DNA of 50,034 nt from Planctomycetota bacterium (GCA_020831805.1 JAFIFX010000019.1:1-50034), one strand, 5' to 3'; counted from the stretch's first letter, positions 24,510 through 32,889 are shown. The notes: generated from the letters alone by a model not told the origin. Numbers and translations are program-made.

Positions 24510-25817
24510 TTACGGGCAGCCGGCGTTGAAATCGTTGATGAAGAGCTGGATGTCGAAGAAGTTGATCAGGCCGTCGTTGTTCCAGTCGGCCAGGTCGTCG
24601 CCGGCGTTGAAGGCAGCGATGAAGAGCGAGACATCGAAGAAGTTGACCTGGCCGTCGCCATTGAGGTCGACCGGGCAGCCTGGGTCGCCGCCCGGGCCGA
24701 GCAGGGTGGTCCAGTACTGGCTGAAGGAGTTGCGCCGGGCGAAGCTGCCGTCGCCGTCCCGGTCGCAGCTGAAGCCGCTGAAGAACCGGGTGCCCGCATA
24801 GACGGCGAAGTCGTCGCCGAAGGGGAAGATGTACCGGTCGTGGCCGTCCTCCATGCCCTGGCCGGCGGGCAGGGGGTCGATGTCGACCATGTCCCAGCGG
24901 GCGGGGTTGTCCGGACGGGGGACGGGCGTGCCACGGGGCGCGACCAGGGTGTTGCCCACATCGGCCCAGGCGCTGAGGTCGCCGTCGAGGTTGCCGTCGC
25001 CGGTCCAGTCCACGGTGCCGGGCTGGAAGAAGCGCTGGCCGAAGGAGAAGTCCGCGAGTCCGTCGCCGTCCAGATCGCCGTCGGGGAAGCCGTCGCCGGA
25101 GGTGTCGGTGATGAAGAAGAAGGGGTTGTGGACATCCGCGCCCTGTGGGTCGCCGTCCGAGTCGCCGATCTCGAAGCTGATGCCCGAGTCGGCCAGGTCG
25201 ACGGTGAAGGTATAGGTGGTGCGGCTGCCGGGGTTGAGGCTGCCCGGCAGGTTGAACATGGTCATGCTGACCAGGGGGGTGCGGGTCAGGCAGCTGTTGC
25301 GGCCGTTGTCGCCGTCGTTCCAGGACCACTCGGCGCCGAAGCCGATGACGCCGGAGGGGTTGCCGTCGGCGTCGGGGGTGTCCTCGTGGCGGGAGGAATA
25401 GCGGAGCTGGACGGCGTCGACGACGGTGTCGGCGGGAACATCGCCCCAGTCGATGACGAGCGAGCCGGTGGCCCAATCGGACGAGCTGCCGATGTTGTCG
25501 ATCAGGTGGACCGAGCCGCTGGTCTGGCCGAAATCGGCGCAGGGCAGGTTGTTGTCGGCGATCCAGACTTCGGTCGAAGCGCCGCGCACGGGCGAAGCGA
25601 CCGGAGCCGCGCGGTTGAAGATCAGCTCGTTGGTGGCCAGGTTGAGGTAGTAGTACCCGCCGATGATGTCCTCGTCGACGACCCACGAATCGTCTTCGAT
25701 ATAGGCATCGGCGATCGGGCAGTACTCCAGATCGAGGTCAACATGGGACTGATTGGGCGAACCGGCTGTGGCGAGCCCGGCGCAGGTCATCAGGGCGGCT
25801 GCGGAAATGGTCTTCAC
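24510..25817 (-). CDS. Secreted dockerin-type protein, paralogue 3
   Basis: The 435-residue product begins with GTG at 25817, six bases after GAGGAGTCAC, the same leader motif as paralogue 2. It has a signal peptide (MKTISAAALMTCAGLATAGS). The exported domain contains YYLNLATNELIFNRAAPVAS, VIDWGDVPADTVVDAVQLRY and GFGAEWSWNDGDNGRNSCLT. Asp-rich loops (DTSGDGFPDGDLDGDGLADF) follow. The C-terminus has two dockerin-type calcium loops (DLNGDGQVNFFD, DWNNDGLINFFD) and the end FNAGCP. It is closer to paralogue 2 than to paralogue 1; the NDGDNGRNSCLTRTPLV block is identical in both. The ligand is unknown, and no cohesin or scaffoldin gene is in the window. Confidence 0.87.
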   Translation of the reverse strand: MKTISAAALMTCAGLATAGSPNQSHVDLDLEYCPIADAYIEDDSWVVDEDIIGGYYYLNLATNELIFNRAAPVASPVRGASTEVWIADNNLPCADFGQTSGSVHLIDNIGSSSDWATGSLVIDWGDVPADTVVDAVQLRYSSRHEDTPDADGNPSGVIGFGAEWSWNDGDNGRNSCLTRTPLVSMTMFNLPGSLNPGSRTTYTFTVDLADSGISFEIGDSDGDPQGADVHNPFFFITDTSGDGFPDGDLDGDGLADFSFGQRFFQPGTVDWTGDGNLDGDLSAWADVGNTLVAPRGTPVPRPDNPARWDMVDIDPLPAGQGMEDGHDRYIFPFGDDFAVYAGTRFFSGFSCDRDGDGSFARRNSFSQYWTTLLGPGGDPGCPVDLNGDGQVNFFDVSLFIAAFNAGDDLADWNNDGLINFFDIQLFINDFNAGCP

Positions 25818-26128
25818 GGGTGACTCCTCGGAGCTGGGACCGGGTGGACGGGCACACGCCGCGCACGGGGTCCGATGGTCTGTCTGCTGCGGTCGTACCG
25901 CGCAGGCACAGCGGTCCCAGACGCGGCGGGTCGTCCGCGCGTCGAGTTTCGGCTATGCCGCGCGGACTGCGCCGCGTGTTTGAACACATCCGGGAACGGG
26001 TGCTCCCGTCTCGACCGTAGCCCACCCGTTGCGTGCGGCCAGACCACGCGGAACGATTCAACCAAACCCTTGCGCGCCACGGTCTGTATGATGCGATTCT
26101 GAACACTTTGCTAAAGGAATCACCAGGA
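25818..26128. other. Divergent spacer between dockerin paralogue 3 and anmK
   Basis: These 311 bases show no supported gene. A TATGAT -10-like element (26087-26092) lies 36 bp before the anmK start, but no good -35 element is seen. AAAGGAA (26113-26119) is the probable ribosome binding site of anmK. Confidence 0.4.
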
Positions 26129-27280
26129 ATGACGCCTACCCACGCCCGGCATCGGCTCGCGATCGGCTGCATGAGCGGGACCTCGCTCGACGGGATCGAC
26201 GCGGTGCTGATCCGCGCGGCGGGCGAAGGGCTCGGCTTGCGGGATGTCTCCGTGCTCGGCGGCGCATCCGTACCGCTGTCGAGCCGGGGCACGCTGGTGC
26301 GGCTGGCCGGCGGCGAGCCGGTGACGGCGTCGGACATCGCGGCGGCGGCGCACGCGCTGGGCGAGGATCACGCCGCGCTGTGCCGGGCGCTCTGCGACCA
26401 GACCGGCGTGCGACGGCCCGAGGTGGCGTGCGTCCACGGGCAGACGGTCTGGCATCGGCCGCCGGCGGGCTGGCAGTTGCTCAACCCCTGGCCGGTGGCG
26501 CGGGAACTCGGGTGCGCGGTAGTCTACGACCTTCGGGGCGCGGACCTGGCGGGGGGCGGCCAGGGCGCGCCGCTCACGCCGCTGGCGGACTGGGTGCTGT
26601 TCCGCGACGACCAAGCGGACCGCGTGATCGTCAATCTCGGCGGGTTCTGCAACGCGACCTGCCTGCCGGCGGGCTGCACGCCGGAGGGCGTCCGCGCGGC
26701 CGACCTGTGCGCCTGCAACCAGGTGCTCGACGCGGCGGCCCGCGCGGGCATCGGCGAGGACTATGACCCCGATGGGGCCCGCGCCGCGCGCGGCACGCCG
26801 GACCGTGGGGCGGTGGAGGCGCTGCGTGCGGCCCTGGATGCCCAGACCGCCGCCGGCCGCTCACTGGGGTCCGGGGACGAGGCGAGGGGCTGGATCGAGA
26901 CCTGGGCCGTGCGGCTGCGGGGCGAGGACCTGCTCGCGTCGGCGTGCGCCGGGGTGGGCGGGGCGATCGGGGCCGGGATCGGCCGGATCGGGCAGGGGGA
27001 GGTCTATCTGGCGGGCGGCTCGGCCCGGAATCGGACGCTGGTCGGCGCAATCGCGGACGCGCTCGGGCAGACCGTGCTGCGAACCGACGACCTCGGCGTG
27101 CCCGTGTCGTGGCGCGAGGCGGCCTGCTTCGGCGTGCTGGGACTGCTCGCGGCGGACGGGGTGGAGATCGCGCTGTCCGGCGTCACGGGGCGTGCGGGCA
27201 CCATACCCTTGAGCGGCGCATGGATCCGACCCAGCCAATCAGCCCCGCCGGACACCCGCCAGACCGCGGGCATGTCCTGA
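26129..27280 (+). CDS. anmK: Anhydro-N-acetylmuramic acid kinase
   Basis: The 383-residue cytoplasmic enzyme phosphorylates and opens 1,6-anhydro-MurNAc to MurNAc-6-phosphate. The nucleotide-binding start AIGCMSGTSLDGIDAVLI, VACVHGQTVWHRP, YDLRGADLAGGGQGAPLTP, VIVNLGGFCNAT and the C-terminal VYLAGGSARNRTLV are all family signatures. The ATG at 26129 gives the family-typical N-terminus; the ORF is open further upstream but reads through the promoter. The C-terminus overlaps the start of murQ by 61 bp, and nagZ follows, so the three form a recycling operon. The product supplies MurQ directly. Confidence 0.95.
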   Translation: MTPTHARHRLAIGCMSGTSLDGIDAVLIRAAGEGLGLRDVSVLGGASVPLSSRGTLVRLAGGEPVTASDIAAAAHALGEDHAALCRALCDQTGVRRPEVACVHGQTVWHRPPAGWQLLNPWPVARELGCAVVYDLRGADLAGGGQGAPLTPLADWVLFRDDQADRVIVNLGGFCNATCLPAGCTPEGVRAADLCACNQVLDAAARAGIGEDYDPDGARAARGTPDRGAVEALRAALDAQTAAGRSLGSGDEARGWIETWAVRLRGEDLLASACAGVGGAIGAGIGRIGQGEVYLAGGSARNRTLVGAIADALGQTVLRTDDLGVPVSWREAACFGVLGLLAADGVEIALSGVTGRAGTIPLSGAWIRPSQSAPPDTRQTAGMS

Positions 27281-28155
27281 CCGAGCAGCGTGCGGGGGAC
27301 GCTCCGCGGCTCGACACGATGGAGACCCAGGAGATCCTCGTGACCATCTCCGCGGCGGACCAGGAGGTCGCACCGCGTGTCCGGGCCGAGCTCGACCGCA
27401 TCGGTGCCTTTATCGATCTGGTCCACCCCCGACTGGCGCGCGGCGGGCGGCTGATTTATCTCGGCGCGGGCACCTCCGGGCGGCTCGGCGTGCTCGACGC
27501 GTCGGAGTGCCCCCCCACCTTCCAGACCGACCCCGGGATGGTCGTCGGCCTGATCGCGGGCGGCGACGGCGCGCTGCGGAAGTCCTCTGAGCACAAGGAG
27601 GATGAGCCGGGCGGCGCGCACGACGAGCTGGACGCGCTGGGTGTCGGCCCGGACGATGCGGTGCTGGGCATCGCGGCGGGGGGCACCACGCCCTATGTGC
27701 TCGGCGGCGTCGAGCACGCGAAATCGCGCGGCGCGGCGACCGGGCTGCTGGTCTGCTCCGTGATGGACCGGCCCGCCTGGTGCGATGTGCTCATCGCGAT
27801 CCGGACCGGGCCCGAGGTGGTGACCGGCTCGACCCGGATGAAGGCGGGCAGCGCGACCAAGATGGTGCTGAACATGATCAGCACCGCCTCGATGATCCGG
27901 ATGCAGAAGACCTACGGCGATCTGATGGTCGACATGCGGGCGACGAACGACAAGCTGCGCGATCGGGCGGCGCGGATCGTGTCGGCCATCGTCGGCGTGG
28001 ACCGCGACGCGGCGTTCGCGCTGCTTGACGCCGCGGACGGGTACGCCAAGGTCGCCGCCGCGATGGGCGTGCTGGGGATCAACGCCGACGAAGCCCGCCA
28101 GCGGATCGATGCGGCCGCGGGCTCGCTGCGTGCGGTGATCGGGGACCTGCCGTGA
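27220..28155 (+). CDS. murQ: N-acetylmuramic acid 6-phosphate etherase
   Basis: The 311-residue SIS-domain enzyme cleaves the lactyl ether of MurNAc-6-phosphate to GlcNAc-6-phosphate and lactate. The match includes LTEQRAGDAPRLDTMETQEI near the N-terminus, the sugar-phosphate loop YLGAGTSGRLGVLDASECPP with the catalytic Glu, GIAAGGTTPYVLGGVEHAK, and GSTRMKAGSATKMVLNMIST. A C-terminal UBA-like helical part follows. The ATG at 27220 gives the family length and lies inside the end of anmK (61-bp overlap). The stop overlaps the GTG of nagZ by 4 bp. These overlaps imply translational coupling. Confidence 0.95.
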   Translation: MDPTQPISPAGHPPDRGHVLTEQRAGDAPRLDTMETQEILVTISAADQEVAPRVRAELDRIGAFIDLVHPRLARGGRLIYLGAGTSGRLGVLDASECPPTFQTDPGMVVGLIAGGDGALRKSSEHKEDEPGGAHDELDALGVGPDDAVLGIAAGGTTPYVLGGVEHAKSRGAATGLLVCSVMDRPAWCDVLIAIRTGPEVVTGSTRMKAGSATKMVLNMISTASMIRMQKTYGDLMVDMRATNDKLRDRAARIVSAIVGVDRDAAFALLDAADGYAKVAAAMGVLGINADEARQRIDAAAGSLRAVIGDLP

Positions 28156-29204
28156 GCCTCGTGCGGCTCTGCGGGCGCGTGCTCATGGTCGGCGTCCGGG
28201 GGGGCACGATGGACGACCCGCGCCTGCGCGAGGATGTGGCCGCGTGCCGGGAAGCGGGCGTGGGTGCGGTGGTGCTCTTCGCGACCGAGCTGGGCGAGGG
28301 CGGCGACCGCAACATCCACCACCCCGAGCAGGTGCGCCGGCTGGCCAACGACCTGCGCCACGAGCTGGGGCCGGACCTGATCATTGGCGTCGATCAGGAG
28401 GGCGGGCAGGTCGCGCGGCTCCGGCCGGAGCGCGGGTTCGAGCCGCATGTCTCGGCGGCGTCGTTCGGGCGGATGGACACCCACAGTCGGCGGGCGCAGG
28501 CGCGGGCCCAGGCCAAGCAGCTCGCGTCGCTGGGGATCGATCTGAACTTCGCGCCGTGCGTGGACCTGAGCGTCAACCCGTCGTGCCCGGTGATCGCGGA
28601 CAAGGACCGCGCGTTCTCGCGCGACCCGCACGAGGCGGCGGCGTGCGCGCGGGTCTGGATCGAGGAGTACGACCGGTTCGGCGTGACCTGCTGCCTGAAG
28701 CACTTCCCCGGGCACGGCTCGGCGTGCGACGACACGCACGAAGGGCTGGCAAACATCACCGATTCGTACGACGAGGCGACCGAGCTGGCGGTGTACGAGG
28801 AACTCCTGGCCGAGTTCGGCGATCGCGTGGCGGTGATGACCGGTCACCTGCTCCACCACACCATCGACAAGCGCCTGCCGGCCTCGCTGTCGAGGGCGCA
28901 CACGGGCGGGCTGCTGCGGGCGCGGCTGGGCTTCGAGGGCGTGGTGGTGACCGACTCGCTGGACATGGGCGCCATCACCGAGCGGTTCAGCCCCGCCGAT
29001 GCGATGGCGCTGGCGCTCGACGCCGGCGCGGACCTGCTGCTCGACGGGGTCAATATGCCCGGGCGGGTGCGGCCCGGCGCGGGGCTTGTGCTGGCCCGGG
29101 CGCTGGCGGAGGCCGTCGAGGACGGGCGGGTCGCCGGCGGGGCCGATCGGATCGAGCGGAGCGCCGAGCGCATCCAGCGGTTGGTTTCGTCCGAAAAGTG
29201 CTGA
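28152..29204 (+). CDS. nagZ: Beta-N-acetylglucosaminidase, GH3 family (NagZ type)
   Basis: The 350-residue single-domain GH3 enzyme releases GlcNAc from GlcNAc-anhydroMurNAc muropeptides. Family parts include IIGVDQEGGQVARLRPE, GIDLNFAPCVDL, the NagZ loop KHFPGHGSACDDTHEG with the catalytic His-Asp pair, and the nucleophile Asp in VVVTDSLDMGAI. There is no signal peptide, so it acts in the cytoplasm like the Gram-negative NagZ. Translation starts at GTG 28152 within the end of murQ. With AnmK and MurQ it forms a continuous peptidoglycan recycling route; no ampG permease or ampD amidase is seen nearby. Confidence 0.93.
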   Translation: MSLVRLCGRVLMVGVRGGTMDDPRLREDVAACREAGVGAVVLFATELGEGGDRNIHHPEQVRRLANDLRHELGPDLIIGVDQEGGQVARLRPERGFEPHVSAASFGRMDTHSRRAQARAQAKQLASLGIDLNFAPCVDLSVNPSCPVIADKDRAFSRDPHEAAACARVWIEEYDRFGVTCCLKHFPGHGSACDDTHEGLANITDSYDEATELAVYEELLAEFGDRVAVMTGHLLHHTIDKRLPASLSRAHTGGLLRARLGFEGVVVTDSLDMGAITERFSPADAMALALDAGADLLLDGVNMPGRVRPGAGLVLARALAEAVEDGRVAGGADRIERSAERIQRLVSSEKC

Positions 29205-29304
29205 TCCGCCCCGCGCGGGTCCGATCAGGCGCGCCGGGGCGGCAAAACGGCCCGGAATCGGCCAGATCGTTCGCTCTGGGCCGGTTGCGCGGCATGATGT
29301 GGGT

Positions 29305-29766
29305 ATGCAGGCGTTCGCCCAGATCCGGAAAAGTTCGTTCGCCGCCTTGGCGTGCGCGGCGGCGTTGATCGCGCCCGGCTGCGGCGGGGCGTCCGCATGG
29401 ACCTGGTCGGATCCGCCCGCGTACCACACGAACGATGCGGCCCCAATGCACCCCCACCGCTTCGCGTCCGAGGACCGGGTGGACCCTGGCGTGGCCGTGT
29501 TCGCCCAGTCCGGGTTCGTCCGGGACGACCGGCCCGAGGCGACGCGTCGGGATGACACGATCGCGGCCCGTTCGCCCGAAGCGCTGCCCGACCGGCTCGG
29601 CTGGCCCCGCGAGGCGCGGCCGGATCTGCGTCGGACCCGGACGGTCCGGACCGGGCGCACGGCCGAGACCTGGGTGTATCCGGATGCACGCCGCGACACG
29701 ATCCGTTCGCGCCACGGCGTGTACCGCCACGGCGGACCGGTGTACCCGCCGTACAGGGGCTGGTAA
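29305..29766 (+). CDS. Small predicted lipoprotein, unknown function
   Basis: The 153-residue product has a lipoprotein signal peptide (RKSSFAALACAAALIAPGCG, lipobox APGC). The mature part is rich in Arg, Asp and Pro, with little predicted structure, and ends HGGPVYPPYRGW. I recognise no family. The ATG at 29305 is chosen because the signal peptide follows it; the longer ORF from 28999 overlaps nagZ. A CATGAT element only six bases before the ATG suggests a near-leaderless message, if it is a promoter. The gene is convergent with the fibro-slime gene. Confidence 0.6.
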   Translation: MQAFAQIRKSSFAALACAAALIAPGCGGASAWTWSDPPAYHTNDAAPMHPHRFASEDRVDPGVAVFAQSGFVRDDRPEATRRDDTIAARSPEALPDRLGWPREARPDLRRTRTVRTGRTAETWVYPDARRDTIRSRHGVYRHGGPVYPPYRGW

Positions 29767-29792
29767 CCGATCAGGGCCGGAATTGCGGAGGA

Positions 29793-29819
29793 GGCCGGCC
29801 CGCGACACACGAGCCGGCC
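29793..29819. terminator. Hairpin between convergent genes
   Basis: GGCCGGC (29793-29799) pairs with GCCGGCC (29813-29819) around a 13-base loop, between the stops at 29766 and 29853. It could serve both strands. There is no U tract. Confidence 0.35.
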
Positions 29820-29852
29820 CCGCACCAACACACGGGCATGCGAAGGTTCGGA

Positions 29853-30752
29853 TCAGTCGTAGAGCGCGGCCGTGGGCGGGAGCTGGACGGTGCGCAGCTC
29901 GAGGGTGGTCTCGATACGGAAGTTCGACTGGGTCGTGTGACGCTCGGCGAAGAAGAAGTTGAGCGTGTAGGTGCGCCCGTCCTCGAGCCATTCGAGGCGG
30001 TCGAGTTCGATGGTCTGGCTGATGGCCGAGTGCACGCCGCCGATGTCGATGACGAGCTTGCCGTCGATGAAGACCCAGACATCGTCGTCGCCGATGAAGG
30101 TGAAGGTCATGCCCTGGTCGGCCCGGTAGATGAACTCGGTCTGAAGCTCATAGGTAAAGTGGTAGTTCTTGCCGGTGCTGGCGTAGTTGCCGTACAGCTC
30201 GCCGTTGATCGGGAAGAACCCGCCCATCGGCCCGTAGAGCGGGTCGAGCTTGTCATCGAAGACATACGTGCCGTCGGCGGTGCGGTTGAGGGTGATGCTG
30301 ATCGGCTTGGAAGCATTGACGCCGGGCACATCGCGGAACCACTGGCGGAAGTTCGCCGCGGTGGTCAGCGCGCCGCCCTCGCTGCTGCTGACCGAGCCGT
30401 TCTGGTCGCCCTGACGCGTGGCGATGTAGGGCCTGGGCGGGGCGATGTTCTGGTTCTGGGCGTTGCGCCAGTTGCCGCTGAGCTTGTACCCGGTGGAGGC
30501 GAAGACGGGCTTGCCGTCCGCGTCGAGCGTATCGCCGACCATGCCGACATAGTGGCCGAAGCCGGCGGTGGGCTGGCGCTGGAAGTCCGGGTGGCCGCCC
30601 TCGGCGTTACGGTCCTTGAAGTCGCGGACGATGCCGGTCAGGGTGACGCTGTCCGGCGCGTTCTGCGCGACGGCCGGCAGGCCGCAGGTCATCAGGACCG
30701 CGAGCGCGCCCGTGGCGGAAAGAAGCTGTTTGGATTCGGTGGTATGACGCAT
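29853..30752 (-). CDS. Fibro-slime domain protein, secreted
   Basis: The 299-residue product has a signal peptide (about residues 1-30, GALAVLMTCGLPAVAQ) followed by one fibro-slime domain. The diagnostic run is FTFIGDDDVWVFIDGKLVID, then LGGVH-like IGGVHSAISQTIEL and GRTYTLNFFFAERHT. The N-terminal half of the domain has TLTGIVRDFKDRNAEGGHPD and GYFPI-like GGFFPINGELYG. The domain is known from Fibrobacter surface proteins and slime-mould prestalk proteins and is probably adhesive or sugar-binding. GAGGAGG nine bases upstream fixes the ATG at 30752; the GTG at 30767 includes that site. It follows a small membrane protein gene by 11 bp and may be cotranscribed with it. Confidence 0.88.
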   Translation of the reverse strand: MRHTTESKQLLSATGALAVLMTCGLPAVAQNAPDSVTLTGIVRDFKDRNAEGGHPDFQRQPTAGFGHYVGMVGDTLDADGKPVFASTGYKLSGNWRNAQNQNIAPPRPYIATRQGDQNGSVSSSEGGALTTAANFRQWFRDVPGVNASKPISITLNRTADGTYVFDDKLDPLYGPMGGFFPINGELYGNYASTGKNYHFTYELQTEFIYRADQGMTFTFIGDDDVWVFIDGKLVIDIGGVHSAISQTIELDRLEWLEDGRTYTLNFFFAERHTTQSNFRIETTLELRTVQLPPTAALYD

Positions 30753-30763
30753 GCCTGTCCTCC

Positions 30764-31111
30764 TCACCCGGCGATGGCCGGGGGTTCAGTGTCCGCCCCT
30801 CGCGTCACTGCGCCCGACGGGGCGTCGGCGGGCGTTGACATCCGTGTGTGCTGGTGAACGGCGAAGGCCGAGCCGCTGGGTGCGGGCTCGGCCAGGCCGG
30901 TGCTCTGTTCATGCTGGGCTGGGTCGGCGGTGGCCGCCGAGGCGATCGCGGCGCCGATCGAGAAGATCATCGAGAGGCCGGAGGCCGCGATGGCCGCGAC
31001 CAGGAGCAGGGGCACGAAGCGGTTGGAGTGGTCGTGGTGCCCCTCGAGCAGGCCGTGCTCCAGGGCGCCGTCGGGGCGGAGTTCGCCGGGTTGGAACTGT
31101 GCGTTGGTCAT
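30764..31111 (-). CDS. Small single-pass membrane protein, unknown function
   Basis: The 115-residue product has a polar N-terminus of about 30 residues (LEHGLLEGHHDHSNR) and one membrane helix (FVPLLLVAAIAASGLSMIFS, residues 32-51, extended to 62). A Ser/Thr/Pro/Ala-rich tail of low complexity follows. I recognise no family. It ends 11 bp before the fibro-slime gene, which suggests an operon. The Shine-Dalgarno is weak. Codon use fits the genome, but the low-complexity tail leaves some doubt. Confidence 0.5.
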   Translation of the reverse strand: MTNAQFQPGELRPDGALEHGLLEGHHDHSNRFVPLLLVAAIAASGLSMIFSIGAAIASAATADPAQHEQSTGLAEPAPSGSAFAVHQHTRMSTPADAPSGAVTRGADTEPPAIAG

Positions 31112-31384
31112 CGCCTGGGGCGCTCCGGGCTCGGGTCCGTGCGGCCGCCCGCCTTCTTGGAGGGGGTTCGCCGGACCGGTACGGGCAAACGATCGGATTC
31201 GCCCCCCGAGCGTGCCACCCGTCGGGGCGGGGAAACACGGTCAAACGCGGCGAAGAGGGCGGTTCAGCGGGTCTGGCGCGATTGGGCCGGGTGTGCCGAT
31301 GAGGACGCCGGCGGTTCGCGGAACGCGAAACAGTTCCGAGAACATCGCCCGGGCTGGTACGATGGGTCATCGAAGGAGGCGGGC

Positions 31385-32713
31385 ATGGATGCGTTCGTGA
31401 TCGAGGGTGGTCGTCGGCTGGAAGGGCGCCTGCGCATCAACGGGTCCAAGAACTCGGCCCTGCCGATCATGGCGGCGGTCCTGCTGACGGACGAGCCCGT
31501 GACCCTGCGGGATGTGCCCGACCTCTCGGACATCCGCAACATGGTCCGGCTGCTCGGCGAGTTGGGCGTGATGATCGCCCGGGAGACCGACAACCGGGGC
31601 CAGCCCGTCTTCGCCCTGCACGCCATCGACCAAAGCCCGTCCCACGCACGGTACGAGATCGTCCGGACGATGCGGGCGAGCATCTGCGTGCTCGGGCCGA
31701 TGCTGGCGCGACGGGGGAAAGCCCGGGTCTCGCTGCCGGGCGGGTGCGCCATCGGCCAGCGACCGGTGGACCTGCACCTGCGAGGGCTCGAGGCGCTGGG
31801 GGCGCGGATCACCCTGGACGGGGGCGACATCGTCGCCGAGGCGCCTGGCGGGCGTCTGCGCGGGGCCACCCTGTTTCTGGGTGGGGCGAACGGTTCAACG
31901 GTGCTGGGCACGGCCAATGTCATGTCCGCCGCGACGCTGGCCCGGGGCACCACGGTGATCGAGTGCGCCGCCTGCGAGCCGGAGATCGTCGACCTGGCCA
32001 ACATGCTCAACGCGATGGGGGCCCGGATCGAGGGGGCCGGTTCCCCGCGGATCACCGTGCGGGGGGTCGAGTCCCTGGGCGGGGTGGACCACGCGGTGAT
32101 CCCCGACCGGATCGAGGCGGGCACGCTGATGTGCGCCGCGGCGATCACGGAGGGCGATCTGACCCTGGACAACTGCCCGCTGGACGCGCTGATGGCCGCG
32201 ACGGACACGCTGGGCGCGATCGGCGTGGCGGTGGACCCGATCGGCTCGGGCGACGACCCGATGCGCCGGACCTGCCGCGTGACGCGCCCCGGCGGGCTGC
32301 GTCCGGCGCAGATCACCACCCAGCCGCACCCGGGCTTTCCGACCGACCTGCAGGCCCAGTTCATGGCCCTGCTGTGCCTGGCGCAGGGCAACAGCGTGAT
32401 CACGGAAAAGATCTTTCCCGATCGGTTCCTGCATGTGGCCGAGCTGCAGCGGATGGGCGCCAGCCTGATCCGGCAGAACGCGACGGTCGTGGCCACCGGG
32501 GTGCCGGGCCTGACGGGCGCGCCGGTGATGGCCTCGGACCTGCGCGCCTCGGCGGGGCTGGTGATCGCCGGGCTGGCGGCCCGCGGCGAGACCACCATCA
32601 ACCGCGTGTACCACATCGATCGCGGGTACGAGAAGCTCGAGGATCGGCTGGCGTCGGTCGGGGCTTCGATCCGGCGTCAGGACATCCCCGCCGAGCCGGT
32701 GGCGGCGGGCTGA
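31385..32713 (+). CDS. murA: UDP-N-acetylglucosamine 1-carboxyvinyltransferase
   Basis: The 442-residue enzyme transfers enolpyruvate from PEP to UDP-GlcNAc, the first committed step of peptidoglycan synthesis. The start MDAFVIEGGRRLEGRLRING is followed by SKNSALPIMAA with the active Lys-Asn pair, and the catalytic loop SLPGGCAIGQRPVDLHL with Cys121. TDLQAQFMALLCLAQGNSVI and the later FPDRFLHVAELQRMGA also match. With Cys in the loop it should be sensitive to fosfomycin (family knowledge, not tested). GGAGG lies before the ATG at 31385. A TACGAT -10-like element is at 31358-31363. Its 3' end overlaps the convergent Trm112-like gene by 37 bp. Confidence 0.96.
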   Translation: MDAFVIEGGRRLEGRLRINGSKNSALPIMAAVLLTDEPVTLRDVPDLSDIRNMVRLLGELGVMIARETDNRGQPVFALHAIDQSPSHARYEIVRTMRASICVLGPMLARRGKARVSLPGGCAIGQRPVDLHLRGLEALGARITLDGGDIVAEAPGGRLRGATLFLGGANGSTVLGTANVMSAATLARGTTVIECAACEPEIVDLANMLNAMGARIEGAGSPRITVRGVESLGGVDHAVIPDRIEAGTLMCAAAITEGDLTLDNCPLDALMAATDTLGAIGVAVDPIGSGDDPMRRTCRVTRPGGLRPAQITTQPHPGFPTDLQAQFMALLCLAQGNSVITEKIFPDRFLHVAELQRMGASLIRQNATVVATGVPGLTGAPVMASDLRASAGLVIAGLAARGETTINRVYHIDRGYEKLEDRLASVGASIRRQDIPAEPVAAG

Positions 32714-32889
32714 TCGCCCGCCCCGGTGGCGGCCTGGGGGATGAGCACGGGCAGCCCGTCGACGATGTCGTAGGCCCGGCCCGATCCGGTCACGAGCCGG
32801 TCGTCCTCGCGTCGGAGCGGTTCGCCGGAGACCGGGCAGCGGAGGACGGCGAGCAGCGCGTCGTCGATGGGCGGGGGGTTGGGTTCCAT
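32677..32889 (-). CDS. Trm112-like small protein with reduced cysteines
   Basis: The 70-residue product matches the Trm112/YcaR family in layout: LLAVLRCPVSGEPL, a short strand pair, and the hallmark end AYDIVDGLPVLIPQ. Family members are small zinc-ribbon proteins that activate methyltransferases. Here only one Cys remains (Cys18), so zinc is probably not bound. A Gly/Ala/Thr tail of 17 residues follows the core. Its ATG overlaps the stop of the HPr gene (TGATG), with GAGGAGG before it. It ends inside the 3' end of murA on the other strand. Confidence 0.75.
   Translation of the reverse strand: MEPNPPPIDDALLAVLRCPVSGEPLRREDDRLVTGSGRAYDIVDGLPVLIPQAATGAGDQPAATGSAGMS

Noticed and set aside
16397..25817. 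A cellulosome
   Set aside because: Dockerin-type loops occur, but no cohesin, scaffoldin or glycoside hydrolase with dockerin is present in the window.
25818..26128. Several short ORFs between dockerin paralogue 3 and anmK
   Set aside because: They have no ribosome binding sites, no recognisable sequence and overlap each other on both strands.
30848..31384. N-terminal extension of murA by 179 residues
   Set aside because: It overlaps the small membrane protein gene and the murA promoter; the Shine-Dalgarno and family start support 31385.
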